NCBI GenBank assembly: GCA_019054805.1
Contig: JAHQIY010000012.1
Location: forward strand, 2,666,001-2,730,000
Reading direction: 5' to 3'
From: Brachionus manjavacas
Taxonomy: Eukaryota; Rotifera; Eurotatoria; Ploima; Brachionidae
Length of the DNA stretch: 64,000 nucleotides
The stretch's first letter is position 1. Each line of letters starts with the position of its first letter. Positions 1 to 12,300 of the stretch are shown here, piece by piece. Both the position numbers and the translations under genes were made by a program. The notes under the pieces are model-generated. The model did no database searches. It was not told the DNA's origin and worked only from the letters and a program-made list of their open reading frames with translations.

Positions 1-97
1 GAAAAAATGCAAAATTTAATTAAAAAAGTGTTCAAATGTTCAAATTTTTTAAATACAAAAGTGTGATAATTTTATCTAAAGCTCTATTTTTATTAAG

Positions 98-342
98 AAC
101 TGACCACCAATTTGAATATGTATTTTATGTTTCGTCATTTGAGCCTAGACTTTCATCCAAAAGAGGAGGATCATTGATAACCACTTATGGTGATGGATTT
201 AATGATGGTGACTGTTTGTCCAACAAAGTCACCTTTGAAAGATACAATTGCCGAGTTATTAATTGTTCAGTGAACTGGATTATTTGTGAAACAGAACCGA
301 CTCACACTGTCTATGAAATTACCAACACTGGAAATAATCCGA
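98..342 (+). CDS. PKHD1L1: PKHD1L1-like exon: TIG/IPT domain
   Basis: First exon visible. The acceptor is TATTAAG ending at 97; the donor is GTACAT at 343 (phase 1). It encodes a TIG start (SSFEPRLSSKRGGSLIT, then YGDGF) with the usual conserved cysteines (NCRVINCSVNWIICET). It must be joined to exons left of the window. Confidence 0.75.
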
Positions 343-3300
343 GTACATTTTTTTTTCCTAAAAATTTATTAAATTATTTTTAATTAATTGAAATTTCGAA
401 AGAATGGGGAAGAGGCTATGAATGGGATCATCCTTATCTTGAGATAAATAAAGGAGACATTGTAAAATGGTCGTGGAAACCAGCTAATGTAGTGGCAGGA
501 TTAAAATTTATGGTACAGCAATTAAAAAATCCGATTGGAATTGAACCAGAGGGTTTCTGGAGCGGACCCCCAACCGAAACCGGGTCTTTCTCATTCCAAT
601 TTAATAATCCCGGAACATACTATTACTGGTCTGGCCATGTTGAACAAAGCAGAGTAGTGAGCTTTTACGGAGCCATTGATGTTTCGGACCTAGATGAGCA
701 AAAGGATTTAGAAATAGAAGTAAAACAGAATGAAATTAAAGCATCAAAATGCAATTTTCCATTCACCTATCAATCTAATTCATACACCGAGTGCATCAGT
801 CAAGATGAATCGTTTGAATGGTGTTCGCCATCAGAAAATGCAGACTTAGATGCTATTAGACTACATTGTGACCCTTTGGGTAAGTTTGATTGTTTTAAGA
901 AACAAAGAGAGCTCAAGAGTCTACTTTTTTTATTAAATTAAGAAGATTTAATAGAAAAATTTTAAGTAAAATCAGCTGTTCAATTTTAAAATGCTTCTTT
1001 CATTTAAAAAAAAGAATATTTGAAAATGAAGATTAAAATAAGTTGATACAGTATGTTGCAAAAGTTTAGACATTTTTTTTGATCATATGAATTGTTTATT
1101 CGCATATAATTGGCACGAAAATAAAAATAAGTCGCCTTTTTTTATATTTTTTATTTTCCATCAATCTAAAAACATGAAACCAAAAGAAAAAAATTTTTTT
1201 GAAAAAAAATCAAAAACAAAAAATGGATAAAATTAATTAAAGAAAAAGAGGGCTTAAAAGCTTAGAAATCGTTACTATTTATTATTTTAAATGACCACCT
1301 TTGGCGTTTTTTCTTTGAAAAAATTTCTATGACTTTGACTTTAAGACTTTTAAACAACACTGTTTAAAACCTCTTTTAAATGCTCAATAGAGGTTACTTT
1401 AGTGTCTACCAATTTGGCATCTATGTATGACCATTAATTCTCGATTGAGTTGGCAATGTGAAAAGTATTAGTACAAAAATAAATATTAGTACTGTACAAA
1501 AAGTGAAAACGCTATAATTTTTTTTCTAATTGTGAAAAAATGGTTCTGTAAACAGTACAATATTGTACAAATTTTTTAGACACGAATACCAAGCTCTGCA
1601 AAAACTCTGCATTTTTCTGTAAAATGCACACCATCAAAAAATATATGATTAATATATGCAATAAATTGCAGAGTTTTTGCAGAGCTTGGTATTTGTTTCT
1701 AAAAAATTTGTACAATATTGTACTGTTTACAGAACCATTTTTACACAATTAGAAAAAAAATTATAGCGTTTTAACTTTTTGTACTGTAATTTTTGTACTA
1801 ATATTTCACATTGCCATTGAGTTGAGATTTGGTGAACGGGCACACCATGGCAGAACCTCAATGTTCTGTTCTTCGAACTAGTCGCTTACTGAGTGAGCAG
1901 TATGTGCCGAAGCGACAACTTGCTAAAAAATCCAAGAGTCTTCTGGGTCAAATAAGACTTTTCATTTCTAAACCTTTTTACTTTTACTCTTGACTTAGGA
2001 TTAAAGACTTCAAAATTGGACTAATAAATGAAAATAACTCTGGACCATTCATTAACTGTCCAATTTAGTCTCTGTTTACACCACTTATATCTTTTATGTT
2101 TAGATGGGGTTTTCTGACAGCTGTATGAGACTATAATCCTTTTTTTTGAGAAATCTCATTACAGTATACTTACTTATCCTAAACCCTTGAGTCTTAGAAT
2201 TAAAATCAGTGGCGAGTTTTTCATAGATAGATGTAGAATGTTTTCTAATCTCTCTAAAAATGTAACTTTCATTCCTAAAAGTTAGCTTTCTAGATCTACC
2301 AGAAAGACTTCGACCAGACAAAGTACCAGTCAGTAATATCTTTTCTTAGTTGAAGAGACACATTTTAGAGAAACACCTAACAAATTGGCTACCTCATTTT
2401 GGTTTTTATCTCTACTTTTTAGTAGACACTCTCGATCTACCTTTTTAGAAGGCTTGAAACATTTTTTTTAAACCCATTTTTTGGCAAAATAAAGATTTTT
2501 TTGGTAATGTTTTTATGAAAGGACAAGTGGAGTTGGAGAATATTTAGATTAAGAAGTTTAGGGGAACAATTTATTCAAAATTAAGACATGTGTCAGAATT
2601 AATATGTTAAAAAAGATAGATATAATTTTTTAATATTTTGGACTATCCGAATTTCTAAACTTTTGAATCGACAATTATATTTTAAGTTAATTTTGGAAGT
2701 TTTTTGATTGTGAATATATAAGAGTTAATTTTATTTTTATGCCGAGTGTGATAGATCAAATTGTAGGATTTTAGAGAAATAGATATATTTAAAATAATTA
2801 ATTTCGATAAAAAAATAGTTATTTTTTAAATTTTTGCAACATACTGTACATTACATGACTTTGATATGAGCAAAAAAATTTACAATGTTGATTTGATCAT
2901 TGGGTATTTACATAAACTTTCGTAAACAAACTAAATTTAGATAAAAAAATGGTTAAATACTAAAAGCCCTAAATATAATAATTTTTTCTTTTCCTTTAAT
3001 TGAAATAATTTCGTTATTTTTTTACTTAATTTTGCGCAAAAAATGGCAAATTTTCGTCATGAAAAATGTAAAAAAATAAAATCAAGTAAAATACAAATTT
3101 AATAATAAATCTGATAGTTATTTGTTGAAAAACTATTTTTATATTAATTATCGGATATATAATTACTACTTTGGACTCATCTATTAATTATTTTTGGCCT
3201 CTAAAATTACTAACTAAAAAATACGAAATAAATTAAACGGTAACAATTTTTATTTTAATATTTATTTATTTTTAAATTGAAATAAATAAATAAATTTTTT

Positions 3301-6300
3301 TATAATTTTATAAAGTTATAATTCGAGTAGAATAAAAAAATTTTATTTTAACTAAAAAAATTCAGTTGAATCTTACAATTTAAAAAAAAAGATGAAAATT
3401 GAATTTGTAAGAGATCAAATGGTAGTCGAACCACTAAAGCAAAAAAATTTTTTTAAACCTTTTGTATATTTGCACTTTTCTACAACAATACAAGATTTGG
3501 AAAATTGTAAATTTGTACTAAAGAAAATAAAAATAAATTGCAAAAATCATTCTTTTTTAAGCTTTTAATCAAGTCTGGTCTTTAAAAAAAAATTAAAAGT
3601 CTATGGCTCGGACCTTTGAAAAAAAAATCGGGACTTGGCCTTGACATGAAACTTGTGACTTTCAAACAACTCTGCTTTTAATATTTTAACATTTTTACCT
3701 AAATTTTAGCAAAAAATTCTAAATTCCAATCAACACTTTAAGTTATGACTTTGACTTAAATTAATTAGTTCTTTGGCGTATACCATTTACTTCCTCCTTT
3801 ATTATGTTATCTTGAACAGGGAATATTTGGGATATGTTTGACTGTGAGATGGAGGGCCTTAGACCCGGCGGGAGATTGACTGGTCAATTATCTTAATTGA
3901 GTAGTGTTCAAAAATAAAAGAAACAATCTAAAGATAATCTTTTTTGATCTAAATTTTTTACTATTACTGGTTCAAATAATTTTGGTATTAGTATTATTTT
4001 TTTTACCCAAGACCCGGTCTCTAGTGTCAATTGTGCGTCGCAACAGATAAGCGAAGAAGATTGCCTGAATGTTCCAAAAAATAAAATGAGATTCACAAGT
4101 TGTTCAGTTCCAACAGTTTCAGCAGTTTGGCCTTACAATGTTACATTTAAAACGGAAATAACAGTTAGTGGCTCTGGCTTTAGCAACGAAGAGTGTGAAA
4201 ATGAAGTTTACATTGATGGCAAGTTGTGTTCAATTAGATCTGCCAATTCGACAGAGATTAAATGCACCATTGGTAAAAATAGTGGACTAAAATCGTTCCA
4301 AAATCTTACTCTCGAAGTGAAAGTAAAGAACATTGGATATGCTCTCAAAATGGATAGCTTTATTTTTGTTCAATTTGTGGCAGTAGCATCAGATGTTTGG
4401 CCAAGAATTGGATCATCGAATGGAGGAGCTTTGGTCACAATTAGTGGAGATGGCTTTGACCAGTGGACAACAGTTAAGCTGGCAAATCAAATCTACGATG
4501 CAAGCAATGCACAAATTTCGTTTGATTCCTTCAAGTTCGTGACATTGCCCAATACTGGCCAACACGATGTACACATTTTATCAAATGGACAAGAAGTCAT
4601 CAAAGAGGCTACTCTAGCTTACATTTTTTCTTCCCACAAAAATCCCCAAATCACATCTCTTTGGCCAAATGAAATAGAAGAAGAAACAAATTTGACTGTG
4701 CTAGGCACCAATTTCGGAGTTGATCCAAGCGAAATCGAATTGAGAATAGGCAGTCAAATTTGTGTAGCAATCAACCTAACTGAAACGTCTATTCTGTGCT
4801 CAATTCCAGGTCTAGAAATAGGCTCCCATTCTGTCTTTTTAAATGTAAGACCAATTGGCAGCTCTGATATTTATGATGAGATGGCAATTGGAAAGCCATC
4901 TGTTAAATCAATTGCACCCAGTTCTGGAAGCACTAATGGTGGCACTTTAGTCAAAATAAGTGGAAATGGATTTACAAGTGTGTCAACAGTTCATCTTGAT
5001 CAGTCAGCTTGTTTTATTAGAAAAGTGGAGATTAATGAAATTGAATGTGAAACACGGGCTCATCCAGCACAAACAGTAAATGTCACAGTCATGACTTTCA
5101 ATCATGAACACTCAAGCGATGACGTTTCTTTCGCATTTGATCACAGTAAAACTCCAATTATTTTCCAAATAGAACCAAATCAGGAAAACTACTCTAGCAG
5201 TGTGCTAATGATAACTGGTGAAAATTTTAGTTTGAATAAAAATGAAGTTCATGTTCAAATAAATGGCTCTGAGTGCCAAGTGGTCTCATCTACATTGACT
5301 GAAATAACGTGTGTACTGGGAGAGCATCATGCTGGAACATTTCCGCTAGAGTTAAAAATTGACTCTTTTGGCTTTGCTAATAAAAATTTTAGTTTTACTT
5401 ATAATTTAAATATTCATGGCTTGACTTCAAATGAGGCCAGTTTGGCTGGAGGTCTGCACTTAGGCATAAACGGAAGTGGCTTTTCAGCCGCGAGCCGTGT
5501 TTATATTTGCAATAGCGAGTGTGCATTTTTGAATTTTTCTAGTTCGGAAATTTTTTGCTCAGTGCCATCAAGCAATTCTTCGCTGGACAAAAATTGCACT
5601 TTGGAAATCTATGAAAATGGCAAGAGTGTACGAACAGAGTTTTCATACAAGCAAAGACTAACGCCCAGTGTTCTAAGCTCTTTTCCAAAACGTGGTGGGA
5701 CCGGTGGTGGAACTATTCTTACAATTGGTGGAGAGAATTTCTTGTAAACTGAAAATTATTTTATTTGTTTAAAATTATTTTTAGAATTTTATACAAATAG
5801 AGTTGGCTCAATAAAAGTTGAAATATCAGACACACCTTGTCAAATAATTACGGTCAATAGTACAGCTATAGTTTGTCGAACTGGACCTTTTGCCTTTTCA
5901 ACAAAGAAATCACTGATCAAAGTATATTTTGAGAATATTGGAAATGCTTTAAATGTAACTCAAAATAAATTAAAAAAATTATTTTTTTAGAATTTTTTTT
6001 TTCTTTTTTAAAGAAAGAGCATTATTTTGAGTATATTGATCTTTGGTCATCGAAATACACCTGGGGAGGAATGGATCCGCCCAGCGAAGGTGAGATTGTG
6101 GTGATTAGTGAAAATCAGGTGGTGTATTTTGATACCCATTCGCCCATTCTCAAGGGCATTTTGATCATTGGTGGTGCTTTAATATTTGACGATATGCAAG
6201 ACGTTCATCTTCAATGTGAATATATAATTATTGTGTAAGTTTATTGAAAATTTTTTGAGCTGAGTCAAAAAATTGATTCATAGAAACTTAAAATATCATA

Positions 6301-9300
6301 CGATAAAAAAAGAAACTAAAATCAAAATTTTTATTGAAATTAGAAAACCCACTTAATTTAAAGAGCAAAAAGATTTTTAAGAAAGACAAAAAAGAAAATT
6401 ATTTTAAGCTTTTAATAGATTACATTATTTTTTTTTTGTAAAAAGCATTTCAAAAATTATATGAAGTAAATTCCGTAGATTTACATAGAGACTACAATCT
6501 GATATGAGAATCAGATGAAGAAGAATAACCAATAGGTTATTCGACTGTAGTAGTATCATTAGCCGCCAATTGTTGAGATCCAAATTTGTCAAAGTTGTCT
6601 TTGAATGCATTTGTTGATGCTGCAGAAACTACAGTGTCCGGTAGCTCGTTCCATAAAGAGGCTACTCTGTTCGTGAAGAAGTTTTCTCTAGGTTTTGACA
6701 AGCAGAGTAGTCTTGGTTTTTTACGTAGATTCATCGATGATTGATTGATTTTTGGAGTTTGGCTTGAATCTGCGAAGGCATGCAGGTGAACAATGCTCTG
6801 TTTACTGACAATTTTGAAAAGTTGGATTGCATCGCCTCTTTTCCTTCTACTTTCAAGCGTAGAGATACCAATTTTTTCTAATCTTGAGAGATAATTAATA
6901 TTTCTGAGACCAGGCACTAGTTTGGTAGCTCTACGTTGGACTTTTCCAGCCTTTTAATGTCTTTCTTTTGCAAAGGATTCCAGGCTGCTGAACAGTATTC
7001 AAGATGCGGTCTTACAAACGCAGTGAATAGTCTTCTAAAGTTTTCCGTTGTCCAAAATTTAAAGGTATTTTTGAGTTGAGCAAGGACTCTTTTGCCATCT
7101 GGATTGGCTTGTCTATCTGCTCAGTCCATTTAAGCTAACTTTTAATCATGATACCAAATCTCTTTCCACGGATGTCTGTTCTAACACATGACTGTGTGAA
7201 GCATCAATTTTCATGGTGAAAGGTATTTGAAGGGTGCCTTTTGAGCTAAATCGCATAATTTTACATTTCTTTTGGTTAAATTTCATATGCCAAGTGTCAG
7301 TCCAGTTAACTATATTGTCAATATCTTCTTGAATAAGTTTCAGGTCAAGCGAATTACGTATTGTGGAGATAAATTTACTGTCGTCAGCAAAAAGATTACA
7401 TGCATTTCGTACTGATTCAGACATGTCATTTATGAAAAATTACACCAATGGTCCAAGGATCGATCCTTCAGGCACACCACTAAGGACCTTTAGCCATTTT
7501 GAGCTAGATTTACCTACAGTTACTCTTTGCGTTCTATTTGTAAGAAAATCTTTGAGCCAATTTAGGATTTTATCCGAAAGCCATATCATTCAAGTTTGGT
7601 CAGCAGTAATTCGTGTACCACGCTGTCAAAAGCCTTGACAAAGTCAAGAAACACAACTAATGCCTATTATAGAGGTTAAGGAAATAGGACGGTAGTTGCT
7701 AGGATCACTTTTCACGACTTTCTTGAATATTGGCGTCACGTTGGCTTTTTTCCATATCGCTGGGACAACACCTTCATTGAAAGATTTAATGAAAAGAAAT
7801 GACATGGCTGGGCTCAGGGGGAACACTGCATTCTTTTAGGACTTTAGGATGAACTAGATCAGATCCGATTGATTTGCGAGTATCCAGTTCAGAGAGCAAT
7901 TTGCCTATTTTGTAACAGCTGAAAACATCATAAGGGTTCATATCAAAAATAATTTATATTTTTGATGGTAATTGTGGTTGTTTGCTTACAGTTACAATAC
8001 TGAAAGTGTTGTAGGAGGATTCGTTTAGACAGTTTGCAATATCTTCTTCATCTATCAGCTGTTTTTCTGTCCCGTCCACAAGATATCTAATCTTGTCCTT
8101 GCATTTCTTTTGATCATTAATATCCGGGTATAGAAGCTTTGGGTTGGATTTACATCTAGAAATTTTATTTCTATCAATTACTTTTTACAGAAAAAAGTAA
8201 ATTTTTTTGAATTTTTAACCAAAACCAAAAACTGCCATAACCTTAAAAAATTTAAAAAGAAATAAAATTTAATTTTTGAAATCTCCTATTTTAAGAAATA
8301 AATAATAAAATACCCTAACATATTTAGTTTTATTTCTTAAGAGAATTTTAGATTTGAGCATTAGACTTAACTACAAAGTCTCATCAATCAAGCATGAGAA
8401 TAAAGTCGTAAACTTTAAAACGAAGAAAAATATTCGAGATAAAAATTTGAAATGTCAAAAAGATAAAGCTATTAGCGATGTATCAAAAAACATTTGATTT
8501 TTAGGTATCGGCGAACATCAGATAATATTTTTAATTTAAAAAATTCATTTAATAGAAAAAAAAGAGTTTGTTGCCTGTTTTTTTGGTATTTTCAAAACCT
8601 TTGAAATGGTTTGGCATGATGGTTTACTTTATAAATTGATTAAAATGAATCCACCTCATTACTTGACTAACTGGATTTGATCCTTTTTAGACTCGAGGAC
8701 ATTTAAGGTAAATGTGAATGATCACTTGAGCGAAGAATAACAAATAACTGCAGGTGTTCCTCAAGGCTCAGTAATTAGTCCTTTTTATTTAGCAAATATA
8801 TTAATGACGTCTCCAAAAGAAACAAAACAAATAATGAATACTCTCTGCTTTACTCAAGCTATGATGAATACCCAACTCCATTGTGTAATTGCTACCTTAA
8901 CATTTCCTCTTTTTTTCATGAAGCTCCAACTATGCAAACATGTGTCACATGTAACAACCTACTTCAATTTATGTCTTTTTAATTTATTTAATTTATTTTT
9001 TTTTGGATCTTATTTTATCTAGCTTTAATTTGATTTTTGATTTTTTTATAATTCATTCTGGATGAGTTCTAGCTCGGTACAAAAAGCAAATAAATAAAAA
9101 ATATCACCCAGCCTAAAAAAATAAAATGTAAAGTTAGAATAAATAAAATTCTTTTAAGAGATAATGGTCTGCTCCAAATTGGAACTGAACAAGAGCCGTT
9201 CATGCACAAAGCCGAAATTACAATGTACGGTTCTGCTCGTTCAATTGAAATTCCCATTTTTGGTGCCAAAGTGATCGCACTCCGAAATGGCACCATTGAT

Positions 9301-12300
9301 ATGCACGGAAAGCCAGTTGGCATTACATGGACACAATTGAGTCAAACATCTAGCGCTGGTTCCAATCAAATTGTCCTCAAAGAACCTGTCATTTGGGAGA
9401 CTGGCAGCGAAATAGTAATTGCCACTACTGGCGACCTATTGTCTGTGAGAGAAAGCGAAGTGAGAGCAATTGTGGCCAAATCAGAAGACAACATGACACT
9501 TACGCTTGATCAAAGCCTTAACTTTACGCACTTGTCTATAGAAATTGAGGTAGGAGAGAGGCCTGATAGTTACTTTATCGAAAAGAGAGCTGAAGTGGGT
9601 CTTTTGACCAGAAATATAAAATTGAGAGGAAACAACGATGAATCGTGGAACTCACTTAAAAGTGCCAAAGCCTGTCCAGAAGGCTTCAATCCGTCTGAAT
9701 TTGCCACTCAAACTTGTTTCTTGGGAAGATATGGCGACGAAATTGGCTCTAATGAATTCGGAGCTCACATAATGATTCATGCCGATATGGATGCACCACG
9801 AAACAAAGAGCACGTAATTGCCAGAATTCAAAATGTCGAGTTGTCTCATGTGGGTCAATCATTTCGAATTGGAAGGTATCCCATCCATTTTCATTTGAAT
9901 GGTGACTTGCCAACTTCTTATGTAAGAGAGTGTTCAATTAGAAAGTCGTTTAATAGGGCGGTGAATGTTCATGGCACCCATTATGTTAAGGTTTCTCGAA
10001 ATTTCATCTATGACATTATGGGTGGTGCATACTTTTTAGAGGACAGTGTCGAAATAGGAAATGAATTTAGCTACAACTTGGCCATTTATGTCAGATCGAG
10101 CTCTGGTTTGCTGAACGAGGACTCGACTCCTGCCGCCTACTGGATCACAAATCCAAACAACACTGTCATTCACAATTCAGTGGCCGGAGGAACTCATTTC
10201 GGCTATTGGTACAGGTTTTTGGACAGACCGGACGGTCCTTCGTTTGACCGAAACTACTGTCCCAAAAAGATTCCACTGGGCCGCTTCTTCAACAACACCA
10301 TTCACAGCTCAGGACGCATTGGATTGTGGATATTTCCTGGCTACACTCCATCTGTTGCTGGCACCTGCTGGGATTCTAGGCCAGCAGTTGCTAGATTCGA
10401 AAAATTAATATCCTACTCAAATGAAAAAGGCTGCGAATGGGTCTTTTCGAATAGTGTCCAATTCCGGCAATTTCTTATCTACGATCAGCAACATGTGGGT
10501 ATTGAGACTAAGAACAACGTTGGTCATAGCAGATTGGCAAGTTCAATAGCTCCCCTTGTTCGCACATTTTACAATGAGTTCACAGGTACAGCTGTCATTG
10601 ATTCAATTATTATTGGAAATTCGAATCAGCAAAGCAACAATTCTTACACACAATCGGGCTTAGTTTTGGCCTGGGACAGAGGTCAATTGATCAAGAATGT
10701 TACATTTATAAACTTTCCGGAGGACTGGACTCATGCAATGAGAGGTCCAGAAATAATTGGAACTTGTGTGTAAGTACATCATTTTTTTTAGATTAATAAA
10801 ATTTTTCAAAATGTTAGATATCATGAATATCATCGGCATTTTGAAGTTTGTGATCAATTTTTGATGCAAGAAATGTTTAAGATCAATTTTTAACTATTGA
10901 ATAAATTGTTATTATTTTAAATGATAAGTGCAGAGGTACATTTTTGGGTTTAACATGCTATGTTAAAATAAAAGGTAGACCTTGCAATATCAAAATGTAC
11001 TTTGCAGAGTGCACACCATCTAAATTTTAAGAAAGGTGCATTTTGCAGACTTTTGCAGAGTTTACCTTTAGATTTCAAAAACGAATCCCACGAATCAAAA
11101 ACTTTTTAGCACAAATCACTACAGGACACAATTATTTTGTGCCGAATTCAGAAAAAAAATAACTGATTGACACAAATTTTTTTGTGGTAAAAAGAATTTT
11201 TACAAATTTGTTATATAATTAACTCAAATAGTGTTTAAAAAATTAAATTAAAAACTATCTTAAGGAAAACCAATTTCCATCTAATTTTGGAAGACCTTTT
11301 TTAGGTTTATAAACAAATTCGTCGTTTTCCAGGAGCTTATTTAGGGCTAACTGGTGACTACAATAGCCCGACTTAATAAAGGCCCATAGTTTTCCGCCAT
11401 AAATTTTTAGAAATTTTCCGCTAATTTTAATAAAAATTCCGCTATTTTAATAAAAATTCCGCTATTTTAATATAAAATTCGCTATTTTAGTAAAAAGAAA
11501 TCTAATTTAATAAGCTTACCTCTAATTTAATAAAAACTCATCTAAATAAATAGAAACTCATCTAAAATAATAAAAACTACATCTTTTATTATAAAAAATA
11601 TTTAACATAATAAAAAAAAACTTATGGGCAACTTATAGGTCGCATCAGACATTACATGCTCATTCATTGCAGCAAACGACATCAGGCGCTTTGTTGTTAA
11701 AAACACTCGAAATGTTTGAATCGGCAATGGTTCTATTTCGATTTTCCCAACAAACACTTCGTCTTCGTCTTCTGGAATTCTGTTGAATTTTTCGCTAGAA
11801 CGTGTTGAGGAATTTTTATTTTGTCTAGAACGTGTTGAGGAATTTTTTCAACTTTTTCTTGTCAATGGTGGTTTGTGTGTTCATTATCCGATACAAATAT
11901 ACGACCTGTGCTACCATTTCCAACTAAAGCATACATGGTTGTTTGGCAACCAGCAAATTTATGCTTACATTCGTACCAATGTTTGAATCCTAATTCTGTT
12001 GGCTTGATACCTTTGTGTGACCATTTATTGGCCTGGATTTCTCCATTCTTGATACTTTGTTGGACTCTTTCAAAATCTTTAAAGTCACATAACGGATGAT
12101 AAATTTTTTCTTTTCCTCTTGTAACAACAACAATTTCTTCATTAATATCATCAGCGTCCAATATTGACTCGTCAGGGTTGTTCAAGAGAATACTTTCACT
12201 ACTTGACATTTTTGGAAATTTTTGGCTAAATTAATTTTATTTTTTTTAAAGGTTTTTAAAAGCTGTAAATATTTTTTTCTTTTTATACCATAATTTAATA

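Noticed and set aside
1512-1748. 78-codon open frame conserved at 1512-1748 and 40077-40313
   Set aside because: It reads through MITE palindromes; conservation is that of the repeat DNA, and the peptide has no domain features.
5785-5800. Earlier acceptor AG at 5784 for the exon that ends at 5954
   Set aside because: It leads to an in-frame stop after five codons; the AG ending at 5800 gives the TIG consensus.
7363-7638. Plus-strand 91-codon open frame
   Set aside because: It overlaps the antisense LINE B reverse transcriptase with the FADD motif and has no protein signal of its own.
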